A DNA stretch of 64,000 nt from HXMU1420-13 sp965228545 (lineage in GTDB: Bacteria; Bacteroidota; Rhodothermia; Balneolales; Balneolaceae). The position numbers were made by a program, and so were the translations under genes. The notes beneath the pieces were generated by a model. That model had not been told where the DNA came from, ran no database searches, and saw only the letters and a program-made list of their open reading frames with translations. Shown piece after piece: positions 35,140 to 43,946 of this stretch. Where the stretch lies: positions 2,232,001 through 2,296,000 of the forward strand of contig OZ245822.1 in the NCBI GenBank assembly GCA_965228545.1, given 5' to 3'. Numbering within the stretch: the stretch's first letter is position 1; every line of letters begins with the position of its first letter.

Positions 35140-36807
35140 TCACACCCCCGAATCCGCCAGATATTCATGCACGTATTTAATGCTCATGGCGCCTTCTCCC
35201 ACGGCTGATGCCACGCGATTCATCGCTCCGGCGCGTACATCACCCGCTGCAAAAATTCCGGGCGAACAGGTTTCCAGTAAGTATGGCAATCGTTCCAGTT
35301 TCCATACTTTGGCAAAATCGTTGTATTTGTTGAGTTCTTTTCCGGTTTCGATGAAGCCCTTTTCATTTTTGATAATCTGATTTTGAACCCAATCGGTATA
35401 AGGCCGGGCGCCGATAAAAATAAATAAACCGTCAGCGTTAACATCTTCGGTCGATTCGTTCTGCGTATTCTGTAATACAAGGCGTTGCAAATTCCCATCA
35501 CCACACGCTTCTACTACTTCGGTATAGGGTAGCAGTTCAATGTTTTCGTTTTTATTGATCTGATCGATCAGGTACGAGCTCATGCTGCTAACCAACGATT
35601 CTCTTCGTATCACGATATGTACGTTTTCTGCAAAAGTGGATAAATACATGGCAGCTTGTCCGGCAGAGTTCCCGCCGCCTACAATGTATACCTGCTTGCC
35701 TTTAAATGCGTGGGCTTCCGTCATGGCAGCTCCGTAATACACACCGGCACCCGTAAAGTCGCTCAAGCCTTTACTTTCCAGTTTTCGATAATTTACTCCG
35801 GTTGTAATTACAACCGCTTTGGCATTTACAGAACTTCCATCCGAAAGATGAATCACCTTGTATTGATCTTGCGACTCAATGCCCACCACCTCTTGCGGCG
35901 AGAGAAATTCTACTCCAAAACGGGTAGCCTGGGTGATGGCTCTTCGGGCCAAATCAGAACCGGAAAGTCCGTTTGGGAAGCCCAGATAGTTTTCGATGCG
36001 GGAACTGGTTCCTGCCTGTCCGCCCGGCGCTCTTTTTTCGATCAGTAGCGTTTTCAAGCCTTCCGATCCACCGTAAACGGCAGCAGCTAGTCCGGCCGGA
36101 CCTGCACCAATAATAACTACATCGTAAATTTCAGCATCAGGATTGGGATTCCGCCCCAGTTTTTCTGCAATTTCTAAAGGCGTTGGCTCATTGATGTGTG
36201 TTCCATCTTCAAAAAATATGGTGGGTAATTCTGAGGCATCAATACCTTTATTTTCCAACAATTCCCCGGCTTTATCAGAATCTTCAATATCTAACCATTG
36301 ATAGGGAATCAAATTCCCGGACAAGAAATCTTTTATCGCATGCGATTTTGGGGAGTACTGATATCCCACCAGTTTGATCCCTTGAAAATCTGGTTTGAAA
36401 TTCGCCTGCCAGTCGTCGAGTAAATCATCCAGTACCGGGTAGAGTTTCTCTTCGGGTGGATCCCATGGCTTTAATAAATAGTAATCGAGCTGTACTTCGT
36501 TAATCGCTTTGATGGCGGCATCGGTATCGGAATAAGCGGTTAAAAGTACTCGTTTAGCCTCCGGAAAGTGCTTTTTAGCTCGTTCAAGAAAATCCACTCC
36601 GATAATTTCCGGCATGCGTTGATCGGTCAGGAATAAGGCAACTGTTTCGCCTTTCGATTTAAGCTCGGATAAAGATTCCAACGCTTCTTTGGGTGAATCG
36701 GTACTTAAAATGCGATAGGTAGACCGATAGCGTTGGCGCAAATCGCGCGTAACTGCCCGAAGCACCTGCGGGTCGTCATCAATAGCAAAAAGAATGGGTT
36801 TTTTCAT
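35140..36807 (-). CDS. Receiver domain fused to thioredoxin-reductase-like flavoprotein
   Basis: 555 residues in three parts. Residues 1-125 are a receiver domain (D10-D12, phospho-acceptor D62 in LTDQRMP, K113 in LLKPW). Residues 143-220 are a glutaredoxin-like fold with SPKS where CxxC would be. Residues 227-555 are a thioredoxin-reductase-type domain with FAD site GAGPAG (234-239), NADPH site GGGNSAG (377-383) and a C-terminal GIFAAGDVR. The redox CxxC expected before the NADPH motif reads YYGAAM (357-362), so it cannot reduce thioredoxin in the normal way. Such CxxC-less reductases exist elsewhere fused to cyclic-nucleotide-binding domains; here that domain is in the neighbouring kinase. 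It is the last gene of the operon that begins at 40625. Confidence 0.88.
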   Translation of the reverse strand: MKKPILFAIDDDPQVLRAVTRDLRQRYRSTYRILSTDSPKEALESLSELKSKGETVALFLTDQRMPEIIGVDFLERAKKHFPEAKRVLLTAYSDTDAAIKAINEVQLDYYLLKPWDPPEEKLYPVLDDLLDDWQANFKPDFQGIKLVGYQYSPKSHAIKDFLSGNLIPYQWLDIEDSDKAGELLENKGIDASELPTIFFEDGTHINEPTPLEIAEKLGRNPNPDAEIYDVVIIGAGPAGLAAAVYGGSEGLKTLLIEKRAPGGQAGTSSRIENYLGFPNGLSGSDLARRAITQATRFGVEFLSPQEVVGIESQDQYKVIHLSDGSSVNAKAVVITTGVNYRKLESKGLSDFTGAGVYYGAAMTEAHAFKGKQVYIVGGGNSAGQAAMYLSTFAENVHIVIRRESLVSSMSSYLIDQINKNENIELLPYTEVVEACGDGNLQRLVLQNTQNESTEDVNADGLFIFIGARPYTDWVQNQIIKNEKGFIETGKELNKYNDFAKVWKLERLPYLLETCSPGIFAAGDVRAGAMNRVASAVGEGAMSIKYVHEYLADSGV

Positions 36808-36817
36808 TATTAAATTA

Positions 36818-36862
36818 TAAATGTTAAGTGCTAAATGTTAAATGGAAGTCACTTAACATTTA
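36818..36862 (-). repeat. Intra-operon hairpin, TTAAGTG/CACTTAA type
   Basis: TAAATGTTAAGTG (36818-36830) and CACTTAACATTTA (36850-36862) are perfect 13-bp arms around 19 bases, between the kinase and the receiver-reductase genes. A related hairpin lies at 48491-48533. It could limit read-through or stabilise the upstream message. Confidence 0.6.
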
Positions 36863-36876
36863 AAATTTAAAATTTT

Positions 36877-38274
36877 TCATTTCAGAGGGAAAATCAGTTT
36901 GAATTCGGTGTTTCCGGGTTTTGAGTTCAACTCGATGCGGCCTTCGTGCTTTTCGACGATTTTGCGCACTACGTCAAGCCCTAGCCCGGTACCTTTGCCC
37001 ACATCTTTTGTGGTAAAAAACGGATCAAAGATTTGCGATCGGATTTCATCCGGCACTCCGGAACCATCATCAATAAAGCTCATGGCCAAATTACCGTTTT
37101 CGCTGCGAGCCGAAATTTGAATTTTGCCCGATTCATCCACCGCGTCGATGGCGTTGTCTATTAAGTTAGTCCACACCTGATTCAATTCGCTCACATATCC
37201 ACAAAATTCAGGTAGATCTTTCGGCACTTGAACATCCACCGAAATATTTTTCTGCTTGGTTTTATGATTGAGCATGGTAAGGGTGCTTTTGATCATTTTT
37301 TTGATGTCTACCGCTTCCTTATCCGAGCCCCGATCCATGTGTGAATAGGTTTTTACGGAGGAAACCAGCTCCGAAATCCGGCGCGAGGCATCTTCAATTT
37401 CTTCCACCATCTTTTCGGTGGTAAGCACGTCTTCGACCCATCCCAGAACCGGTTCGAGTGCTTCTTCGGTGAGATGCGATTTCACATATTCCAAATCATC
37501 TACATCAAAGCAGAATTCAGCAAAAGTAGGCGCATATTCGAAGCCGAGTTCAATATTATGATCATCCAGCCAGTCGGTGAGTTCATCTTCCAGTGCCGTT
37601 CGCTCCATCAGCGATTGATTATTGGTAGATCCTTTTCCGGCTTTTCGGAATACCAATTCATTCACTGCATCCACTTGTTCATCTGTTAAACGAATGTGCA
37701 TCACCGCTTTAAATTTATCGGGTTTGGCACGGAGATTATCACGTAATGCCGTTGCGGAGCGAACCATCGCCGAAGCCGGATTATTCAGTTCGTGGGCAAG
37801 TCCGGCCGAGAGCTTTCCAAGTGCCACAAGCTTTTCGTTTTGCTCTTGTCGGGTAGTAAAATTTCGAATCCGATCCGACAGTTGATGTACAAAAGCTTCG
37901 ATTAATGGATAGCGTTTAGCAATTTCGGGGAATAGCGACTGATGCGATTCCAGCACCGTAGTTTCTTCCATCACGGTTAAATATCCCGTAGATGACTGCA
38001 TCCGCGAAAAAGGAAGCCGACCGGAAACATCACCTTTTGCAAAATGCCCAAGCAAATAAAATTGATTCCCTCTTTTGAGTTCAATTTTTATTTGTCCGTC
38101 GAGAAAAATGATCATTTTATCGATTTCATCGCCGGGTTTAGCGAGGTGCTCATCCGGTTGATAAGTACACACTTTGGAGTTATCAACCAACCAGGCTAAA
38201 TGTTCGGCAGGAACATTTGCAAATGCATCCAGCGATTGCAAAACCTGAACTACATATTCGTTGTATTTATTCAT
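36877..38274 (-). CDS. Soluble histidine kinase with cyclic-nucleotide-binding domain
   Basis: 465 residues from ATG 38274. The N-terminus (about 10-120) is a CRP-like cyclic-nucleotide-binding domain (LAKPGDEIDKMIIFLDGQI, GHFAKGDVSGRLPF). A helix leads to the kinase core: H-box SAGLAHELNNPASAM with His161, N-box NLIDNAIDAVD, G-boxes DDGSGVP and GKGTGLGLDVV. There is no membrane segment, so it senses a cytoplasmic ligand. The start shares ATGA with the UBP zinc-finger stop, so they are translationally coupled; an earlier ATG at 38313 would lie inside that gene. The partner is the receiver-reductase downstream. It is a paralogue of the kinase at 54710-56131. Confidence 0.9.
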   Translation of the reverse strand: MNKYNEYVVQVLQSLDAFANVPAEHLAWLVDNSKVCTYQPDEHLAKPGDEIDKMIIFLDGQIKIELKRGNQFYLLGHFAKGDVSGRLPFSRMQSSTGYLTVMEETTVLESHQSLFPEIAKRYPLIEAFVHQLSDRIRNFTTRQEQNEKLVALGKLSAGLAHELNNPASAMVRSATALRDNLRAKPDKFKAVMHIRLTDEQVDAVNELVFRKAGKGSTNNQSLMERTALEDELTDWLDDHNIELGFEYAPTFAEFCFDVDDLEYVKSHLTEEALEPVLGWVEDVLTTEKMVEEIEDASRRISELVSSVKTYSHMDRGSDKEAVDIKKMIKSTLTMLNHKTKQKNISVDVQVPKDLPEFCGYVSELNQVWTNLIDNAIDAVDESGKIQISARSENGNLAMSFIDDGSGVPDEIRSQIFDPFFTTKDVGKGTGLGLDVVRKIVEKHEGRIELNSKPGNTEFKLIFPLK

Positions 38275-38531
38275 GATGGCAGCATTTTGGCGTCGATAAA
38301 GCAATAGACCCACGATTCACCGGGCTCCACCGATCGAATAATCGGGTGTTCGTGCCTTAGATAATGTTTACGTGCATGTTTGTTTTTGGATGAATCGCAG
38401 CAACCAATATGGCCGCAAGTCATGCACATTCTAAGATGCACCCACTCATCACTTTGGTCGATACATTGTTTGCAAACCAGATCGGTAAAAGGAGCCGTAA
38501 ATTCAATAAGGTGGGTGTGCGAGCATTCCAT
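38271..38531 (-). CDS. UBP-type zinc finger protein
   Basis: 86 residues forming a single ZnF-UBP domain: CSHTH near the start, CKQC, CMTCGHIGCCDSS and HARKHYLRHEHPI provide the Cys and His ligands. In eukaryotes this fold binds the C-terminus of ubiquitin; bacterial copies occur beside redox and signalling genes and their ligand is unknown. It overlaps both neighbours: 1 base with the DsbA-like gene upstream and 4 bases (ATGA) with the kinase downstream. Confidence 0.9.
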   Translation of the reverse strand: MECSHTHLIEFTAPFTDLVCKQCIDQSDEWVHLRMCMTCGHIGCCDSSKNKHARKHYLRHEHPIIRSVEPGESWVYCFIDAKMLPS

Positions 38532-39061
38532 TAGTTCTCCGAAAGTTGTTGTTCAATAAATGCGCGTATTGTATTCATTTCAAGTTTACCCTCATATTTT
38601 ATCTGATTCATAAAGAAGGATGGAGTATCATTTACGCCATGCTTTACACCACTTCGGTAATCTTGCTGAACTCTGCTTTTGAAGGTTCGGTTTTCCAGGG
38701 CCATTCGGAATTGAAAAATATCCAGTCCAATCTGATTAGCAAATTCGTCCAGCTTATCACGATTGAGGGAAAGATTATGATCAAATAATAGATCATGCAT
38801 TTCCCAGAAAACACCCTCTTGACCAGCAAATAAAGCAGCTTCAGCACAGATCTCGGCATGTGGATGTTTTTTCGAGATGGGAAAATGTCGAAACACATAT
38901 CTGAGCTTTTCTTCATGATCTTTTAAAATACGTTGTATAAAACGATATCCCATTCTGCTGTACGGGCATTCATAATCACCAAATTCGATCAAAGTGTGTT
39001 TCGCCTCCGGGTTGCCCTTGATGGCTTCATCCTCATGAATATTTAGTGAATAATCAGGCAT
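38531..39061 (-). CDS. DsbA-like thioredoxin-fold protein with single-Cys CPYS motif
   Basis: 176 residues from ATG 39061; an earlier ATG at 39100 would overlap the antiporter gene by 38 bases. The thioredoxin fold with helical insert is of the DsbA/FrnE type, with GDYECPYSRMGY where active DsbA has CxxC, so only the first Cys remains. The cis-Pro is in NDTPSFF. No signal peptide is seen, so it is cytoplasmic, unlike true DsbA. A one-cysteine site suits a mixed-disulfide or glutathione-linked role. It follows the antiporter with one base between (TAACATG). Confidence 0.85.
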   Translation of the reverse strand: MPDYSLNIHEDEAIKGNPEAKHTLIEFGDYECPYSRMGYRFIQRILKDHEEKLRYVFRHFPISKKHPHAEICAEAALFAGQEGVFWEMHDLLFDHNLSLNRDKLDEFANQIGLDIFQFRMALENRTFKSRVQQDYRSGVKHGVNDTPSFFMNQIKYEGKLEMNTIRAFIEQQLSEN

Positions 39062-39062
39062 G

Positions 39063-40625
39063 TTAGGCAAGCTCCAACGACATTGAGCCATCAATTTCAT
39101 CGCTTATGCTAAGCTCAGCTAATTTCCTTCCGGCTTGTTTCATAGGTAAACACACCGCGTTCGCACCGGCCTCGGCTAGCCCGGCATGTTCCTCATCGCG
39201 CATGGTTAAGGCGTACACATCGTGATCATAGTTATTCTCTCGCAACATTTTAGTAGCCTGCAGTTTTGTATCGGGATTAGACATCGCCAGAATTACTGCT
39301 TTCACTCCTTTTAGGTCGATATTTTGCCATAGCTCGGGATCAAAAGCATCCCCATAAACCACACGGCGACGATCTTTCAGGTTTTTTTCGATGCGGGCGG
39401 GATCGCTGTCCATGCCGGTAACCCGATGTGATCTTTCTTTCAGGTAATCGTAAGCAGCAGCTCCTGCCTGCCCCATGCCCACCACTAAATAATGCGCGCC
39501 TCCCAAAGAAACTACTTGGTCGCCCGGGTGTTTGGTGTCGCGCTCGAATGGAATCAGCGAAAACTCATATTTTTTCCAAAGCGAGTTAGCACCTGAGGCG
39601 ATTGGAGCATTAATGGCATAACTGATAGCTGTAATAACTGCCATTGCAATCAGTGCCGATTGTGGAATAAATCCGGCGCTTGCAGCAACTGCACCGGCAA
39701 TCAGAGTAAACTCGCTGTAAGAAGTTAGGGTGGTAGTAACCATAAAAGCATTTCTTGATCGTAGTTTAAACGCGATCAACAGAAAGAAATACATCACCGA
39801 TTTTACGGGGAGCACAGCTAGTACAACCAATGCAAAAATCATGGTGCTCATGTCGGGTAACCCGGCTAACCCTATCTCGAGGAAGAATCCAACCAGGAAG
39901 GCTTCCTTCAATCCCCACAATTTTTCGCCAAGTTCGTCGGCATTTGGATGCCCTGACAACAACGCACCGGCAGCCAAAGCACCTAATTCGGAGGAAAGTC
40001 CGAGTACTTCGAATAAGGTTCCCGTTCCAACGGCAAGAATTAAACCAAAAAGAAGCTGCAGTTCTTCATGACCACTGGTTACAAATAATTTAAGTATAAG
40101 AGGTCGTGCTAGCGGTACGATTAACAAACCGAGGCTCCAAATACTAGGTAATCCGCCACCACTTAGTGCTAAAATTACGATAGCAACTAAATCCTGAAGA
40201 ATGAGAATCCCGATTGCAACCCGGGCGTGGTAAGCACCGAGTTCGCCACGGGCTTCCAAAGCTTTTGCGGCAAGTACGGTACTCGAAAAGCCGAGTAACA
40301 CACCAATTATGATGGAAGCAACCGGATCGTAGCCGAAAGCAAATGCAATGCCCGCAAAAATTAGGGCGGACACCAAGAGATGAATCCCACCGGCGCCGAA
40401 TACTTCAGGTTGGATGATGTTTTTCAGCCGAAGATGTAAACCCACGGTAAATAAAAGCAATAACACACCAAGATGACCCAGCTCATGAATTACTTCCGTT
40501 TCGATATGCAGTCCACTTAATGATAAAATGATGCCGGCAGCAAGATATCCAATAAGTGGTGGTAACCGCAGTGCCTGCATTCCCATACCTAAAACATATG
40601 CCAGCACCAGCCAGAGGATTTCCAT
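39063..40625 (-). CDS. Kef-type cation:proton antiporter with TrkA-N domain
   Basis: 520 residues: about 12 membrane helices of the CPA2 family (start MEILWLVLAYVLG, GYLAAGIILSLSGL, GFSSTVLAAKALE, GILILQDLVAI) and a C-terminal Rossmann TrkA-N/KTN domain (VVGMGQAGAAAYDYL near 385). Kef proteins exchange K+ for H+ and are gated in E. coli by glutathione adducts that bind the KTN domain. It is the first gene of the five-gene operon. A TrkA-C domain is not evident at the C-terminus. Confidence 0.9.
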   Translation of the reverse strand: MEILWLVLAYVLGMGMQALRLPPLIGYLAAGIILSLSGLHIETEVIHELGHLGVLLLLFTVGLHLRLKNIIQPEVFGAGGIHLLVSALIFAGIAFAFGYDPVASIIIGVLLGFSSTVLAAKALEARGELGAYHARVAIGILILQDLVAIVILALSGGGLPSIWSLGLLIVPLARPLILKLFVTSGHEELQLLFGLILAVGTGTLFEVLGLSSELGALAAGALLSGHPNADELGEKLWGLKEAFLVGFFLEIGLAGLPDMSTMIFALVVLAVLPVKSVMYFFLLIAFKLRSRNAFMVTTTLTSYSEFTLIAGAVAASAGFIPQSALIAMAVITAISYAINAPIASGANSLWKKYEFSLIPFERDTKHPGDQVVSLGGAHYLVVGMGQAGAAAYDYLKERSHRVTGMDSDPARIEKNLKDRRRVVYGDAFDPELWQNIDLKGVKAVILAMSNPDTKLQATKMLRENNYDHDVYALTMRDEEHAGLAEAGANAVCLPMKQAGRKLAELSISDEIDGSMSLELA

Positions 40626-40813
40626 GTGTAGTTTTTAAAAAGTTGAGAATTAAATGCTAAAAGATAGGCTCCATTAACACGTAAGGTTGAGCATTGCCCG
40701 AATATGCTGAATCTCCTCCACCTTGACAAGAAAGTGGTATACCAAATTTCGATCAATCATATAGAGAAGTAGATAAATCTAGATAATGAATTATATTAAT
40801 GTTCAAGTACTAA

Positions 40814-40882
40814 ATGGTAAGGTGATTCATTTTTTTTAAAAAAGAACTTTTAGCGGTATTACTTGGATTTGCAGTTTGTAGT
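40814..40882 (+). other. Disrupted 5' end of the hybrid regulator (signal peptide out of reach)
   Basis: Immediately upstream of codon 40883 the frame encodes KKELLAVLLGFAVCSLGNAQ, a good signal peptide, but it has no start: an ATG at 40814 is followed by TGA at 40823, and GTG 40822 would be in frame only if the T8 run (40830-40837) were one base shorter. The sequence as given therefore lacks a conventional start for an exported protein. Confidence 0.55.
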
Positions 40883-43585
40883 TTGGGCAACGCACAAACC
40901 ATTTCCTTAGCAGATACAAATCAATCAGGTAATATTATTCTATATCAATCGGATACATGGCAATTCTCTGCTCAGGCTCCTGATACTATTTTTGATGGTC
41001 TAACTCTAAGAAACACCATTTCAGCCTCAATTGGCGATATGCGTTCCGTTAAAAAAAGGGCTGATTGGAAAAACTACGGTTGGTTTGAGCTTGTAATAAA
41101 TGCAGACTCAACATTTGCCGGGGTCCCTTGGGTGCTTACCTATGGAAACCCGGAACCTGTCCGGATTTGGTTAAATGGGAAGTTGATATTGACGGCTGGT
41201 AACCCATCTGAAGTTCCTGAGAAGGAGAAACTTTCATTGTTCTATAATTCTATCTATCAGGGAATAGTTTTAAGAGAGGGTGCTAATTATATCCTGTTAG
41301 AATATTCCGATCATACTTTTCCCGAATATTTGAAACCATACCGTCAAGCTGAGCACGGAATTTGGTTAGTGTTATATGGAGAGTACAAAGATACATTGAG
41401 ACGACAACGAGCAGTGATTTTTGGTGGCGCTTGTATGTTGCTTCTCTTGCTTGTCCTCATCCACACCTATTTGGCATATACGTTCAAGGGAGAGTATCAT
41501 TTGTTTGTAGCGCTCACCACCTTGTTTATGTTACTTCATGCATTTACAACGATGAGTGATACTCTGGTGGATTGGTCCTACTCGTATGTGTATTTCTACG
41601 AATACTCTTACGCCATCTCTTTTATTTTCGTAGTGTATTTCTTTCTCATATCAATCCGAAAAATCTATTCACTTGCGGTTCCATGGCGTACGCTTAAAAC
41701 GATTCTATTTTTGGCTACCACCGGCGCCTTAGTTTCCGTGCATGTATACAAGGCCGGTTTAAATATTTTGCATCCAATACTGGTTTTAGGAACGCTTGGC
41801 TATGGTAGTTTTTCTTTGTTTGAAGCAAAGAAAAAAGACTCTAACTCTAGAGTTATTATTATTTCTCTTGGGCTTATTGTCACTATCGGTGGGGCGATTC
41901 TATATGTGATTCCTTATGTAGCTTTTGGCGTATCAAGTATTACATTGTTTTTAATTGCTGTTTTAATGGCCTATACAGGTATTCCGATAGCGTTAACCTT
42001 TAATGTGGCGGCTAATTACGCTTCACTTATTAAAACATTGGAGCAAAAAGTTCGGGAGCGAACATCACAGCTTGAAACGGCCAATGAATATCAGAAACGA
42101 TTCTTCGCCAACATCTCTCATGAATTCAGAACTCCCTTAACGATAAGTGATGGTCTTATTAATAAGGTAATGCGGAAAGAAGATCTCAATCAGGTTTCTA
42201 CCAAAGCAGACCTTGCTGTAGTAAAAAGGAATTTAAATCGATTGCATGATATGGTTAATCAAATAATTGATTTAACTAAATCCGAGCAAAACCATTTGGT
42301 TTTACATCAGGATTATTACAAGGCAGATAATCTCGCTGCGATCTCGGTAGAATCTTTTCGATCACTTGCTGAATACCATGGGCATGATTTTCATTTTAAG
42401 CCCGGAGCGCAGCATGCAGTTCTTTATGCAGATCGTTCGAAAGTTGAGGTAATCATCAATAACCTTATTTCAAATGCAATAAAGTTTACCCCCGAGGGAG
42501 GTAACATTACTATCGAAACAAAAACCGAACCTGGATATTTTATTCTTACGGTGAAAGATTCGGGCCCGGGAATTCCGGCAGGAAAAGAAGAGGTGATTTT
42601 CGAACGATTTCACCGCCTTAGTCGCCCCGATGAAGAGTATGTGGAAGGGATGGGTGTTGGATTGGAACTGAGCCAAACGCTGGCAAAATTACACAATGGA
42701 AACATAGAAGCAGTTCCGGGGGTAGAGCAAGGGGCACTCTTCAAATTACGACTTCCGCTTGTGGATGTAGAAGAATCAAAACTGGTACAATTGCTCGACA
42801 TTGATGAGGAGAACAGACTATTTGGAGAGCCCTCCGAGAAGGATGCAGTCTTTGATAATGCGTTTAATATTCTGCTGGTCGAGGATAACGAGGATATGAA
42901 GAATTATGTGTCTGATATTTTATCAGAAATAGGAAAAGTAAAGAACGCAAAACATGGGAAAGAGGCGCTAAAAATACTTGCAACCTATACCCCCGATATT
43001 ATTATAACCGATCTCATGATGCCGGAAATGGGAGGGCAACTACTGGTAGAGCATCTGTTTGCCAGTAAAAAATGGGCGAACATACCGGTGATCGTTCTCA
43101 CCGCAAAAGCTTTAGAAGAGAATAAGCTGCATATGCTACGAATCGGGGTGGTTGATTACATCACCAAACCCTTTCTGCCGGAACAGCTGTTACTTAAGAC
43201 CAGAAATCTACTTACCTATTATAATCGCCGGAAGAAGATGAAAATTGATCTTGCCCTGGAAGAAGTGCCGGCGAAAGACGAACGACTTTCCGAAAAAGCC
43301 GCTGCCTTTATTATGAAAAACCTGGCAGATGCCAATCTTTCGGTAGACAGCCTTGCCGATGAGTTTTCGCAAAGCCGAAGCTCCTTCTATCGGAATATTC
43401 AGTTGGAAACCGGAATGACTCCCGCAGAGTTGATCAGAGAAGTCCGATTGACAGCCGCCCGAACAATGGTTGCTAACAATAATAATCTGCGACTGGAAGA
43501 ACTGGCCAATGCGGTAGGGTATAAAAGTGGCACCAGTTTTCGAAAAAAATACGAAGCTAGGTTTGGAGAACATCCACTGGGCTAA
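40883..43585 (+). CDS. Hybrid two-component system protein (7TM-DISM, kinase, receiver, AraC HTH)
   Basis: At least 900 residues. The N-terminal extracytoplasmic part and the seven helices (about 170-385) are of the 7TM-DISM type; then a coiled linker, HisKA with His413 in SHEFRTPLT, N-box NLISNAIKF, G-box DSGPGIP, a receiver with D710 in IITDLMMPEMGG and K in YITKPF, and a C-terminal AraC-type helix-turn-helix (about 805-900). These one-protein systems are typical of Bacteroidota and switch on neighbouring genes. The 5' end lacks a normal start (see 40814-40882); TTG 40883 removes the signal peptide. The downstream RCC1 gene, same strand, is a likely target. Confidence 0.88.
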   Translation: MGNAQTISLADTNQSGNIILYQSDTWQFSAQAPDTIFDGLTLRNTISASIGDMRSVKKRADWKNYGWFELVINADSTFAGVPWVLTYGNPEPVRIWLNGKLILTAGNPSEVPEKEKLSLFYNSIYQGIVLREGANYILLEYSDHTFPEYLKPYRQAEHGIWLVLYGEYKDTLRRQRAVIFGGACMLLLLLVLIHTYLAYTFKGEYHLFVALTTLFMLLHAFTTMSDTLVDWSYSYVYFYEYSYAISFIFVVYFFLISIRKIYSLAVPWRTLKTILFLATTGALVSVHVYKAGLNILHPILVLGTLGYGSFSLFEAKKKDSNSRVIIISLGLIVTIGGAILYVIPYVAFGVSSITLFLIAVLMAYTGIPIALTFNVAANYASLIKTLEQKVRERTSQLETANEYQKRFFANISHEFRTPLTISDGLINKVMRKEDLNQVSTKADLAVVKRNLNRLHDMVNQIIDLTKSEQNHLVLHQDYYKADNLAAISVESFRSLAEYHGHDFHFKPGAQHAVLYADRSKVEVIINNLISNAIKFTPEGGNITIETKTEPGYFILTVKDSGPGIPAGKEEVIFERFHRLSRPDEEYVEGMGVGLELSQTLAKLHNGNIEAVPGVEQGALFKLRLPLVDVEESKLVQLLDIDEENRLFGEPSEKDAVFDNAFNILLVEDNEDMKNYVSDILSEIGKVKNAKHGKEALKILATYTPDIIITDLMMPEMGGQLLVEHLFASKKWANIPVIVLTAKALEENKLHMLRIGVVDYITKPFLPEQLLLKTRNLLTYYNRRKKMKIDLALEEVPAKDERLSEKAAAFIMKNLADANLSVDSLADEFSQSRSSFYRNIQLETGMTPAELIREVRLTAARTMVANNNNLRLEELANAVGYKSGTSFRKKYEARFGEHPLG

Positions 43586-43601
43586 ATTTCAGTAAGAGTT
43601 C

Positions 43602-43702
43602 TGTCATTTAGAGTGAAGCGAGAAATCTAAAGTTTGATCTTGATCACCAATACAGATTTCTCACTACGTTCTTCCGAAGGAATGCCTTTGGAAGAAATGA
43701 CA
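43602..43702 (+). repeat. Nested inverted-repeat element between regulator and RCC1 gene
   Basis: Outer arms TGTCATTT (43602-43609) and AAATGACA (43695-43702) enclose GAGAAATCT/AGATTTCTC (43620-43628, 43654-43662) and a further 10-bp hairpin at 43671-43694. It is a REP-like or MITE-like intergenic element without coding potential and may also end transcription of the regulator gene. The remaining gap up to 43946 holds the direct repeat at 43861-43899. Confidence 0.7.
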
Positions 43703-43860
43703 AAGAAAAAAGAGTGTCAATCTGCAGCTACTCTCGAAGAATCTGCAGTAAAAAAAATGAAGTGACCCCGACTTTTTGTAGACTCATCGCTTTTGTTCTG
43801 AGTGACTTTCAACCAAAGTATTTAGTTAAATATTTCCTTCAATAGCATTTTACACCACAT

Positions 43861-43899
43861 TTGACACATTTGCGCAGAAAGTTGAGACGTTTGCAAAGA
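43861..43899 (+). promoter_or_regulatory. 21-bp-period direct repeat upstream of RCC1 protein
   Basis: TTGACACATTTGCGCAGA (43861-43878) and TTGAGACGTTTGCAAAGA (43882-43899) match at 14 of 18 positions and start 21 bp apart, two helical turns. They lie 48-86 bases before the ATG at 43947. AraC-type dimers bind such direct repeats, and the upstream gene encodes an AraC-output regulator, so this is a candidate operator. Confidence 0.4.
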
Positions 43900-43946
43900 T
43901 TGTATAGGCTAGATTTAGCCAATCCATAAACAATCATTGAACATTT

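Noticed and set aside
40723..40728. TTGACA as a possible -35 box for the hybrid regulator
   Set aside because: No matching -10 box is found at 16-18 bases, and promoters of this phylum do not follow the E. coli consensus.
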